The notes under the pieces: model-generated
Told to the model about the DNA's origin: nothing
What the model saw: the letters and a program-made list of their open reading frames with translations, nothing else
Databases searched by the model: none
IMG/VR virus record: IMGVR_UViG_3300005827_000082
Location: 1-24,407 of that record
Source of the DNA: a virus
Length of the DNA stretch: 24,407 nt
Direction: 5' to 3' (one strand)
Shown here: piece after piece, positions 7,941 through 14,115 of the stretch
Numbering within the stretch: position 1 is the first letter of the stretch
Layout of the letters: every line of letters starts with the position of its first letter
Program-made: the position numbers and the translations under genes

Positions 7941-8005
7941 AAAAAAATCTATTGTGTAGGAGGGTTGCGTGGGCCGTTAGATACCCGACCCCCCCACATA
8001 ATAGA
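7941..8005 (-). terminator. Intrinsic terminator directly against the start codon of the HTH gene
   Basis: Long inverted repeat: the arms 8005-7983 and 7970-7948 pair over about 20 positions with a few mismatches and G-U pairs, around a 12-base loop (7982-7971). On the minus strand the stem is followed by seven T (7947-7941) and then immediately by the ATG at 7940. It closes the transcript of the coiled-coil virion gene. The stem is GC-rich in its centre, from the run of C at 7989-7995. Stability is judged by eye, not computed. Confidence 0.75.
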
Positions 8006-8068
8006 CTTTCGTATATTCTAACGTATATTTGCATTTACATACTATCAACAATAGATCTGGGTTTTCAA
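8006..8068 (-). promoter_or_regulatory. Possible promoter/operator with 8-bp direct repeat before the HTH gene
   Basis: A non-coding stretch between the coiled-coil gene and the terminator. It holds TTGATA (8048-8043), close to a -35 element, then TATACG (8027-8022, spacing 15) and TAGAAT (8020-8015, spacing 22); neither spacing is ideal. The octamer AATATACG occurs twice, at 8029-8022 and 8017-8010, exactly 12 bp apart. Such spacing, about one helical turn, fits a tandem binding site, possibly for the adjacent HTH protein. A transcript starting here would pass straight through the terminator hairpin. The regulatory role is inferred. Confidence 0.3.
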
Positions 8069-9226
8069 TTACTGAAGATCCCTACCAAACAGGTCTTTCT
8101 TCTTGGTGTAGTCAATATTACCTGTCATTTGAGTACCAGTGCTAGCTAAGATTGAGGGTCCCATTGTGAGTGATGTTAAAGGATTGGTTGTGGTATTAGC
8201 TGAATAGTTTTGAGCTAAGCCTAGTCCTGCATTTGCGTTGGTATTAAAGTTATTGGTTGCGTCGCCCACTAAGGAGTTGAATTGACTTGTTACTTGCTGT
8301 TTAGCGTTTTCTGACTGTAATTGAAGCTGGAAAGTCTGGTTTCTTAAATCTTGTAAGGCTTGAAGTCTTAAATTAGCTTTATTCTCACCAGCACTAGCTT
8401 TCATTTGCTGAATCTGTAACATTTTGTCATCGAAGTCTGCTTTAGCGGCTCTTAATTGGGAGTTCTTTTGTTCTTCTAGTGAAGCGATTGAGGATTGGTA
8501 CTTAGTTTCAAGATCTGCCCGTTGCTGTTGAATTTGTTGATTGGTTTGAGTTAAACCTTGTTCTGCTTGAGCGTTTGACCTTTGGAACTCACGACCTGTT
8601 AACTCGTTATATGCCTGACCTGCACTGGAAGCTCCACCGAATCTTTGCTGACCGCCCATTGATAATTCGTTGAACAATCTTCGTGCAGCGTTTACTACAT
8701 CCATTTTTCTTTGCTGAGCAGTATTTTCTGCTCCTGTAAGTTGGCCTTGAGCCGTACCATAAGCACCTTGAAGATTCTTATTACTCAAATCATAAGCACC
8801 CTGAATATCTTGCTGTACTCCTGGATAGGCATTGTTAAGATTTGATTCTGCCTTATTAGCTACTCCCATGCTTTCGTTATAAGCGTTTTGAATCTCATTC
8901 ATTAAGGCAGCGTTTGGGTCTGCTTGTTGAGGTGCGGGGTTAGAGGGAGCTGGGTTACTGTTTTTAACAGGATTGTTGTTCGTATTGTTAACTACTGGAG
9001 CGTTGTATCCAGGGTTACTTACTGGGTTTTGAACTGGTCCTTGAACAACTTGTCCCGAGTAATTGGGACTAACCGTAGTACCTACAGGAAGAACTGTGTT
9101 ATTTGTCCATTGACTCATTTGTGGACTGACAATAGATGCGTTAGCGGGTCCAACTCCTAGTTTTTCAGAGATACCAAAGTCTGGTAAATTGAATCCTCCG
9201 ATATTCCATAATCCTTGTGTGGGCAT
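8069..9226 (-). CDS. Gln/Asn-rich coiled-coil virion protein
   Basis: 385 residues from MPTQGLWNIGGFNLPDFG. I chose this ATG (9226), not one 13 codons earlier, because it follows the stop of the small gene upstream by one base (TAATATG) and the extra residues would be that gene's tail read in another frame. After about residue 60 comes a Pro/Asn-rich linker (90-115). From 120 to 300 there is a long Ala/Gln/Glu-rich helical region with heptad-like spacing (for example QRADLETKYQSSIASLEEQK) and Gly-Ala repeats near 155-180 (QGAYDLSNKNLQGAYGTAQG). No enzyme motif is seen. In short-tailed phages, genes of this composition beside the nozzle and the large internal protein encode internal core or ejection proteins; that role is inferred. 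It is followed by a terminator. Confidence 0.7.
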   Translation of the reverse strand: MPTQGLWNIGGFNLPDFGISEKLGVGPANASIVSPQMSQWTNNTVLPVGTTVSPNYSGQVVQGPVQNPVSNPGYNAPVVNNTNNNPVKNSNPAPSNPAPQQADPNAALMNEIQNAYNESMGVANKAESNLNNAYPGVQQDIQGAYDLSNKNLQGAYGTAQGQLTGAENTAQQRKMDVVNAARRLFNELSMGGQQRFGGASSAGQAYNELTGREFQRSNAQAEQGLTQTNQQIQQQRADLETKYQSSIASLEEQKNSQLRAAKADFDDKMLQIQQMKASAGENKANLRLQALQDLRNQTFQLQLQSENAKQQVTSQFNSLVGDATNNFNTNANAGLGLAQNYSANTTTNPLTSLTMGPSILASTGTQMTGNIDYTKKKDLFGRDLQ

Positions 9227-9227
9227 A

Positions 9228-9377
9228 TTATTTTTTCTTTTTAGATTTTGATAAAGCAATTGCAATTATTTGGTTTCTTGATCTTGGTTTACCGTTAGCA
9301 CCACGAGCTTTTCCTTTCTTCTTATTATCTGCATACAGTTCTTTAAAATTCTTCTTTATGTTCTTTGTGATTGGCAT
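9228..9377 (-). CDS. Small basic DUF6496-like protein, 49 aa
   Basis: Begins MPITKNIKKNFKELYADNKK and ends KSKKKK. The segment NGKPRSRNQIIAIALSKSKK matches the DUF6496-type signature 'V.NRKQAIAIALSEA' of small basic proteins common in phages and bacteria; the family role is unknown. One third of the residues are Lys or Arg, which suggests nucleic-acid binding. The stop precedes the ATG of the coiled-coil gene by one base. Upstream is a 38-base gap with a candidate promoter so close that the transcript would be nearly leaderless. A gene this short is easily missed, but the family motif and exact junction with the next gene make it likely. Confidence 0.72.
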   Translation of the reverse strand: MPITKNIKKNFKELYADNKKKGKARGANGKPRSRNQIIAIALSKSKKKK

Positions 9378-9386
9378 AATCTGTAA

Positions 9387-9414
9387 TGTATATAAGTATT
9401 GTTTAGGTTTTCAA
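9387..9414 (-). promoter_or_regulatory. Candidate sigma70-like promoter upstream of the DUF6496-like gene
   Basis: TTGAAA (9414-9409), a 16-base spacer, then TATACA (9392-9387). This is the only gap between the nozzle gene and the small basic gene. Predicted initiation near 9380 would leave almost no leader before the ATG at 9377. The boxes are partial matches in AT-rich DNA, so this is tentative. Confidence 0.3.
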
Positions 9415-9415
9415 G

Positions 9416-11278
9416 CTAGGCCCTCTGTGAACTCGAGAGTATGCCCCTTGAGCCTGGTTGAGCTGTCATCTTAATTGCTAATAGCTCAAAGTTGGAATTA
9501 TTCTCGTTACTAATAACTTGAATCTGGAACTGTCTTGATTGCTTAAACAGTGAACCCCATTTAGTTAGTTCGTCCCCTGCGGTTACTGAGGTTGTTGATT
9601 TAGATAGACCCCATTTAGTAGATCCCCACGGACTCATACCCCATCCTGTAAAGCCTGATGTTTCAGAACCTAAAATAGTGAATGTCTTGGGAGTATATGT
9701 AACTCCGTTACGATCTTCGGCTACGATATTAACCGTTGTAGACCCCGAGATGGCCCTAAAAAGCACGTAGAAGTATTGCAAGATATAAAGCTTAGTCCAG
9801 TCGTTAAAAGACTCTTTCTTGGTCTTCAAAGACTTAATAATAGTGGCTCCATTGTCTGAATTAACCGATGCTTCAAAAGTATAAACCTGATTATCTTCAT
9901 AAGACCCAATTACCCATCTTTCGGTCCCTGTAGGATCTATATACTTCATCATTTTAGAAATTCCGAAAGGTAACTGCCAAATTCCTAGGAATGCGCCTCT
10001 TTCTCGGTCGTAAGCAATCATCTGTTTACGTCTTGGGAATGAAATTATGTATTTATTGTCTACATAGAAAGCATTGGCCGTGTTGTAGTCTTCTTCATTT
10101 AACAAAGCTAGGTACGGTCTGATCTTTGCACTAATTTCATTTGTTCTTAGAATGTTTAAGAAATTAGGCTCGTATCCTGTGACGTAAATACCATTTCTGC
10201 CAAAATAGAAAGTATCATTCTCAACCGTACAGATTGTGTTTTTATTTGCGGCACCTACACTTGTACTTATTGGTGCATATTGAGGATCTAGGACTGAGAA
10301 ATTACCTATACTAATAACAGAAAGTTCAACTGCGTAGGATGATCTTTGTTTGTAAACCACAATACGATCTGCAATAGGCTGAACTGCAATACCCACTATT
10401 TTGTCACCAGAATCAGGGTCTATGTAGATATACCCCCCACCGTATGTCCATGAGAATTTGGTTTGATTGGGGAATCTTCCCGAAATCATTAACTTATTAG
10501 GATCATCTGCGGGAACAATTAGCAGTCTGTCCTTGTATTTGACAATAATATCTGACTTAACCCCACCTGTTGTATTAGCTAAAGGAGGTTCAATTGATTC
10601 ACTTGCTGGTTCGCCACGATCTGTATAAGCAGTAGTTCCTACCGGGGACGACGCAAGGTACGTTTCGTCACCTTCCGAACCCCTGTAGATCTCATATCCA
10701 GATAGTGATAATGCGGAGGGAGCTGTCCACGCGAGATTAACTTGGGTCCTTGTAAGGTCCGACGGAAGATTAGATAGTACATAATTAGTTGATGGTGTTG
10801 TTTGGCCTCCATTTTCTCCTACAGCGACTACTTTCCAACTAACACGGTTAGTTCCTGAAGCTCCTGAAAAGTTAGTGGCCGTTAATCCTGTTGGTGGTGA
10901 AATTGTAGCAAAAACTGATAAATCCGTACCATCGTATTCAGTAAAGGTTACATCTTCACTCACTATGTACGTTTTACCTCCTAGTTGTTCGGCCATCATG
11001 GTAGAACCAGACGGCCAAGACTGCCCCGTGATAACTGATGATCCTGTGCCGTTTTTCTTAACTAAATATCCTTGATCTGATAAAGCTAGTAATTCGTTAG
11101 TCGTACCATCATTTGTTTTATACGTTCCTAAGCCCCTGACCGTGCCTGTAGCTCCAACAGAAAAGTACGTAGAGGTTCCCCAGCGACCTGTAGGCGTTCC
11201 CTTACCTACAAGCATCAAATTATTCATTTCAGCTAGTTCTTCGTTATCAAGTTCTGTGGGTCTAAGTAACATGTTCAC
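9416..11278 (-). CDS. Tail nozzle / stabilisation-like protein with an FN3-like domain
   Basis: 620 residues counted from the GTG at 11278; ATG follows two codons later. Residues about 15-55 (ELAEMNNLMLVGKGTPTGRWG) match the 'N....N.... G....R.G' opening of short-tailed-phage nozzle or stabilisation proteins (P22 gp10 / T7 gp12 type). Residues about 125-225 form an FN3-like beta-sandwich (SPPTGLTATN, then VNLAWTAPSALSLSGYEIYRG). Beta-propeller-like strands follow (KDRLLIVPADDPNKLMISGR, then VGIAVQPIADRIVVYKQRSS). The reading frame stays open upstream back to the stop of the adaptor gene and looks coding, so the true start may be 27 or more codons earlier at a rare start codon (see 11279-11365). 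It ends in TAG. Assignment as tail nozzle rests on fold pattern and position after the adaptor. Confidence 0.75.
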   Translation of the reverse strand: MNMLLRPTELDNEELAEMNNLMLVGKGTPTGRWGTSTYFSVGATGTVRGLGTYKTNDGTTNELLALSDQGYLVKKNGTGSSVITGQSWPSGSTMMAEQLGGKTYIVSEDVTFTEYDGTDLSVFATISPPTGLTATNFSGASGTNRVSWKVVAVGENGGQTTPSTNYVLSNLPSDLTRTQVNLAWTAPSALSLSGYEIYRGSEGDETYLASSPVGTTAYTDRGEPASESIEPPLANTTGGVKSDIIVKYKDRLLIVPADDPNKLMISGRFPNQTKFSWTYGGGYIYIDPDSGDKIVGIAVQPIADRIVVYKQRSSYAVELSVISIGNFSVLDPQYAPISTSVGAANKNTICTVENDTFYFGRNGIYVTGYEPNFLNILRTNEISAKIRPYLALLNEEDYNTANAFYVDNKYIISFPRRKQMIAYDRERGAFLGIWQLPFGISKMMKYIDPTGTERWVIGSYEDNQVYTFEASVNSDNGATIIKSLKTKKESFNDWTKLYILQYFYVLFRAISGSTTVNIVAEDRNGVTYTPKTFTILGSETSGFTGWGMSPWGSTKWGLSKSTTSVTAGDELTKWGSLFKQSRQFQIQVISNENNSNFELLAIKMTAQPGSRGILSSSQRA

Positions 11279-11365
11279 ACCTTTGCGAAACGAATCCCAA
11301 GAAGCATCAATTACTTGCGACTTTTTATAGGGACTTTGACGTGTATCTATGCGAGGAATATGCTT
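11279..11365 (-). other. Coding-like, in-frame 5' extension of the nozzle gene
   Basis: The 29 codons between the stop of the 214-aa adaptor gene (TAA, 11368-11366) and the GTG at 11278 are open and in frame with both genes. They read KHIPRIDTRQSPYKKSQ, then VIDASWDSFRKGV, leading into NMLLRPTELDNEEL. The 'R.D.R.SP' and 'WDSF.KGVN.LL' patterns look like the first strand of this protein class. No ATG, GTG or TTG occurs in the stretch. ATT (11359-11357) is the best placed rare start and would give 647 residues. A lost ATG, a base error or readthrough of the TAA are alternatives. Confidence 0.5.
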
Positions 11366-12010
11366 TTAAGATAGGTTTGCTAATGGATTATTGAATTTCG
11401 ACTTAGTATCTCTGTTTGGTTGCGATCCTTTAGACGCTCTACCAAGCATGTTAGAAAGCGAAGTCTGTGCTCGTTGTTCTGCGATTGAGAATCTATCATC
11501 TGATCTTGAATAGAGAACATAAGACTCGATTTTCCTAACAACATACTGAGGATCGCTTAGTTCACATTTATCAGTTAAGGTTAAAAGACCATTAGGGAAT
11601 CTTTGATAAAGAACCGAAAGTGTAGCCCCGATAATTGGACTAGAGAAAATCATGTTATAGCCGTTATCTGCGTCACCTAAAACGTAGCAATATCTTTCTC
11701 CACTACCTTTTGAGTATTTTTCTTCTGCTTCTATAACTTCAAACTCTGTCCATCCTGAACCATCCCACATCTGAGGATTCTGCATAATCTCACGAAAGTT
11801 AGCTTGCATTGGCACTGTAGCACTATTAGAAAGCCCCACCATGTATTCTGATTTAAACTCTTGGAACTGTCCTAAGGCAGAAGCGTCCCAAATAGCTTGG
11901 TCTGCGTAGTTCTTTCTAGTTTCCAGTTCTGATCCTGTTGGTAAACTTGTCTCTAGATCGAGAATACTATTTGCGTCCAGCAATATTTGATTAAGTGTCT
12001 TTTGTGCCAT
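11366..12010 (-). CDS. Head-tail adaptor / tail tube-A-like connector protein
   Basis: 214 residues. The N-terminus (KTLNQILLDANSILDLETSL, then GSELETRKNYADQAIWDAS) and the helical C-terminal part (PQYVVRKIESYVLYSRSDDR) fit the mostly helical head-tail adaptors below the portal in short-tailed phages (P22 gp4 / T7 gp11 type). The fold is inferred from pattern and order, not a strong motif. The middle has beta-rich segments (WTEFEVIEAEEKYSKGSGER). It directly precedes the nozzle-like gene in the same frame, separated by TAA and 87 bases. A 32-base gap separates it from the glycosyltransferase gene upstream; a weak SD-like AGGGG lies two bases before the ATG. Confidence 0.65.
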   Translation of the reverse strand: MAQKTLNQILLDANSILDLETSLPTGSELETRKNYADQAIWDASALGQFQEFKSEYMVGLSNSATVPMQANFREIMQNPQMWDGSGWTEFEVIEAEEKYSKGSGERYCYVLGDADNGYNMIFSSPIIGATLSVLYQRFPNGLLTLTDKCELSDPQYVVRKIESYVLYSRSDDRFSIAEQRAQTSLSNMLGRASKGSQPNRDTKSKFNNPLANLS

Positions 12011-12042
12011 GCCCCTATATTCCCAAATCAGAGACTACCTTT

Positions 12043-12684
12043 TCAATCTATCTCCCAGTTTACGTTAGGAGCTATGCACCCTACAACCAAATGTGTCGCA
12101 AAACTAGGCACAGGATTGTGCATTCTTAGTCCCATTTCATTCCTTAAATACTCAAACATTGGATGGTCTGATATTCCAAACCTTAACATTGTAGTCATGG
12201 TCTTTTTAGCTACTTCGTTACGCATGGCAAAGGTTAAGGTATTACTAGGAGCTTCTCGATATGTTCTGTTGCCTATTAGTTTCATTTCATAGTGTTTATC
12301 AAACCTTTCTTCTAAGTAATGTCCGGGGTGGTCGTAAGGCGAGAGAAAATCAAGCTCCTTAACCGCTTCTTTCATATACTTAAACGTATCAGGCACCCAT
12401 AAGTAGTCATCTTCAACAAAAAATACATCATCCTCGGTGTCATTGCACATTTCTATCTGTTTGTGGAAAGTTCCTACGTTTCCCAAGCCTGTGCAATCAA
12501 TGATTTCTCCGTATGGTTCAAATAAGCTCTGATCATCATACGAGTCTAGTAAAAAGATTATTTTCTCAGGCTTCGTGTCTAGGAAAGACTCTAAACATAG
12601 TTTTGTTTGGGTGTACTTGTCACACTTGAGGGGTGATGGGTTCCCTGACTTGAATGGTGCGGCTCTATAAAATGTGGTTAGCAT
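12043..12684 (-). CDS. GT-A type glycosyltransferase with VEDDY motif
   Basis: 213 residues. Residues 87-95 (VFFVEDDYL) hold an acidic E-D-D metal/nucleotide-sugar motif after a hydrophobic strand, as in GT-A glycosyltransferases. SPYDHPGHY (about 115-123) downstream is a combination I associate with phage-encoded sugar transferases ('FVEDDYL.R.G ... YDHPDKY'). The N-terminus (MLTTFYRAAP) and EKIIFLLDSYDD strand fit the start of the fold. Donor and acceptor cannot be told from the sequence. It overlaps the preceding glycosyltransferase by seven bases and is the last gene of the cassette. The protein lacks a membrane anchor and is likely cytoplasmic. It could decorate virion proteins or a host glycan. 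Confidence 0.72.
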   Translation of the reverse strand: MLTTFYRAAPFKSGNPSPLKCDKYTQTKLCLESFLDTKPEKIIFLLDSYDDQSLFEPYGEIIDCTGLGNVGTFHKQIEMCNDTEDDVFFVEDDYLWVPDTFKYMKEAVKELDFLSPYDHPGHYLEERFDKHYEMKLIGNRTYREAPSNTLTFAMRNEVAKKTMTTMLRFGISDHPMFEYLRNEMGLRMHNPVPSFATHLVVGCIAPNVNWEID

Positions 12685-13250
12685 GATGGGTCTGTAATCG
12701 GGTCAAATACCTCACGCCCCCACTTTTCTATAAATAAATCTCTGTCTTGGTTTTGGATTTCATTAGTATATGACTTCATAGTTCTCCCTGGATCGTTGTG
12801 TTGAACATTAACGCCATAATTTATACCCACTGGTATTCCTAGGCGTTTTAACCTCATGGCATACGAGCTGTCTGAGTAGTAGATGTGAAAATCCTCCTCA
12901 AATCTACCAACTTTGTCCCAAACTTCTTTATCCATGCACCAAATATGTGCGTGAAAGACCTTAAACACCCCGTTGTTGACCGTTGGACTAACAACTTGAC
13001 CTTCTACACACAAATCTCTTAACGAACCTTTGTCTAAGATAACATCATCGTTACTTACACATACAAAATCAGCTCCCATACCAAAAGCTAGTTCGATACA
13101 TTGGTTCCAAGCGTCAGGAAGTGATGGTTGTTTACCAGCAAGTATTATCAGTTCATCCTGTTGATTGCTAAATGAGTTTATACATTTTTGTAGAACTTCA
13201 CGCTTCTGGGGATCGCTCTCGTAGTAAGGGATGACGGTTATTAGTTTCAT
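12678..13250 (-). CDS. Glycosyltransferase family 2-like protein
   Basis: 190 residues. The opening MKLITVIPYY is the first strand of a GT2 fold, QPSLPDAWNQCIELAFGMGA precedes the central strand, and FVCVSNDDVIL (62-72) carries the D68-D69 metal-binding motif. The segment HAHIWCMDKEVWDKVGRFEE followed by DFHIYYSDSSYAMRLKRLG matches the acceptor-side region of GT2 enzymes, with the conserved acidic residues where the base Asp is expected. It is shorter than typical GT2 enzymes (220-300), essentially a bare catalytic core. It overlaps both neighbours (4 and 7 bases). The sugar specificity is not visible. Confidence 0.8.
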   Translation of the reverse strand: MKLITVIPYYESDPQKREVLQKCINSFSNQQDELIILAGKQPSLPDAWNQCIELAFGMGADFVCVSNDDVILDKGSLRDLCVEGQVVSPTVNNGVFKVFHAHIWCMDKEVWDKVGRFEEDFHIYYSDSSYAMRLKRLGIPVGINYGVNVQHNDPGRTMKSYTNEIQNQDRDLFIEKWGREVFDPITDPSC

Positions 13251-13618
13251 TTTCTTTTTTTCTTTTTAGTCCAGATTTCTAATATATCTCTACACTTTCC
13301 AGCTAACCAGTCTTGGTAATAGGCAAATACTTCCTTGGTTGAATCTTCTAGCGACATTCCTCGATCTCTAAGTATCTCAAAAGTAATGTGATTAGTTTCG
13401 TGAACAATGGTGGTAAATCCGTATAAATCAAAGTGAATATGGTAGGTTTGCTCTTTATTGTCCTCTATCAATGTTTCGCTATATGCTCCCCAGTGATCGG
13501 ATAGTTCTTGTTCTTCGTATTTGTTTCTTTCATAAAACTTGTTCATCTCCTGAATAGGACCAAGAGTAACAATAATCCTAGCTCTAAACACTGGATCAAA
13601 GATTGTTTTTGATCTCAT
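13247..13618 (-). CDS. Small HExxH zinc metallopeptidase-like protein
   Basis: 123 residues. Residues 73-77 are HETNH in TTIVHETNHITFEILRDRG, an HExxH zinc site in a helix, and E96 in STKEVFAYYQDWL lies 19 residues later in a second helix, the arrangement of gluzincin-like metallopeptidases. The N-terminal half (FDPVFRARIIVTLGP) is beta-like and may form the edge strand. The C-terminus ends in a basic KKKKRK run. It is about the minimum size for this fold, so it could be a degraded enzyme or a metal-binding structural protein. Similar phage proteins are of unknown function. It lies between the cytidylyltransferase and a glycosyltransferase with ATGA overlaps on both sides, which ties it to the glycan cassette. 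Confidence 0.6.
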   Translation of the reverse strand: MRSKTIFDPVFRARIIVTLGPIQEMNKFYERNKYEEQELSDHWGAYSETLIEDNKEQTYHIHFDLYGFTTIVHETNHITFEILRDRGMSLEDSTKEVFAYYQDWLAGKCRDILEIWTKKKKRK

Positions 13619-14115
13619 TTAGATAGTTCTATTACTCTTTTCTTAATATTAGTTGTTGATATACCACCAATACGAGGTATAAAAACAACTTTCATCTTAT
13701 GTTCTTCTAGCCATTCAGGTGTAAAGTCCATCTGCTTGCAATACTTATCAAATGTGTAGTCATCCCCAACGACGATAAAATCAGGATTAAATTTGAGTAA
13801 CATTGGTTTTGAGTCTGCACCCGATTCGTTTACGACTACCAAGTCAACCATTCTCATCGCTCCAATTACTCTCATACGATCCTCAAGTGGCATGATTGGA
13901 CGTTTGCCCTTAAATCTCTCGACAAATTCATCAGTATTGAGAGCTACAACTAAAAAGTCACACATAGACTTAGCTTGTTCGAGTAAATAAACGTGTCCAG
14001 CGTGGGGAATATCCATTGTGGAACCAACGTATGCAATAACAGGTTTTGGTTCGAGTTCTTTATCTCGGGATCTCTCGTAATAGTAGTTATTGTGTGCGGC
14101 CTGTTCTTTACTCAT
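13615..14115 (-). CDS. TagD/RfaE-like cytidylyltransferase-fold nucleotidyltransferase
   Basis: 166 residues. HAGH at 38-41 follows the strand VIAYVGSTMD and is the HxGH nucleotide-binding signature; ISTTNIKKR at 152-160 is the second signature (ISTTxIK) of glycerol-3-phosphate cytidylyltransferase and relatives. Between them, FLVVALNTDEF and DFIVVGDDYTF occupy the expected strands. Such enzymes join CTP (or ATP) to a phosphorylated polyol or sugar, giving for example CDP-glycerol. About 24 residues precede the usual start (EQAAHNNYYYERSRDKE); no internal Met offers a better start, so the extension seems real. No CDP-glycerol polymerase of the TagB/TagF kind is in the window. The substrate is inferred only by family. 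The start overlaps the previous stop by eight bases. Confidence 0.85.
   Translation of the reverse strand: MSKEQAAHNNYYYERSRDKELEPKPVIAYVGSTMDIPHAGHVYLLEQAKSMCDFLVVALNTDEFVERFKGKRPIMPLEDRMRVIGAMRMVDLVVVNESGADSKPMLLKFNPDFIVVGDDYTFDKYCKQMDFTPEWLEEHKMKVVFIPRIGGISTTNIKKRVIELSK

Noticed and set aside
7948-8005. Possible tRNA in the intergenic hairpin
   Set aside because: It is one long inverted repeat with a T tract; there is no cloverleaf, no TTC arm and no anticodon stem.
9227-9265. Longer start for the coiled-coil virion protein (13 extra residues)
   Set aside because: These codons are the other-frame reading of the small basic gene; the TAATATG junction favours 9226.
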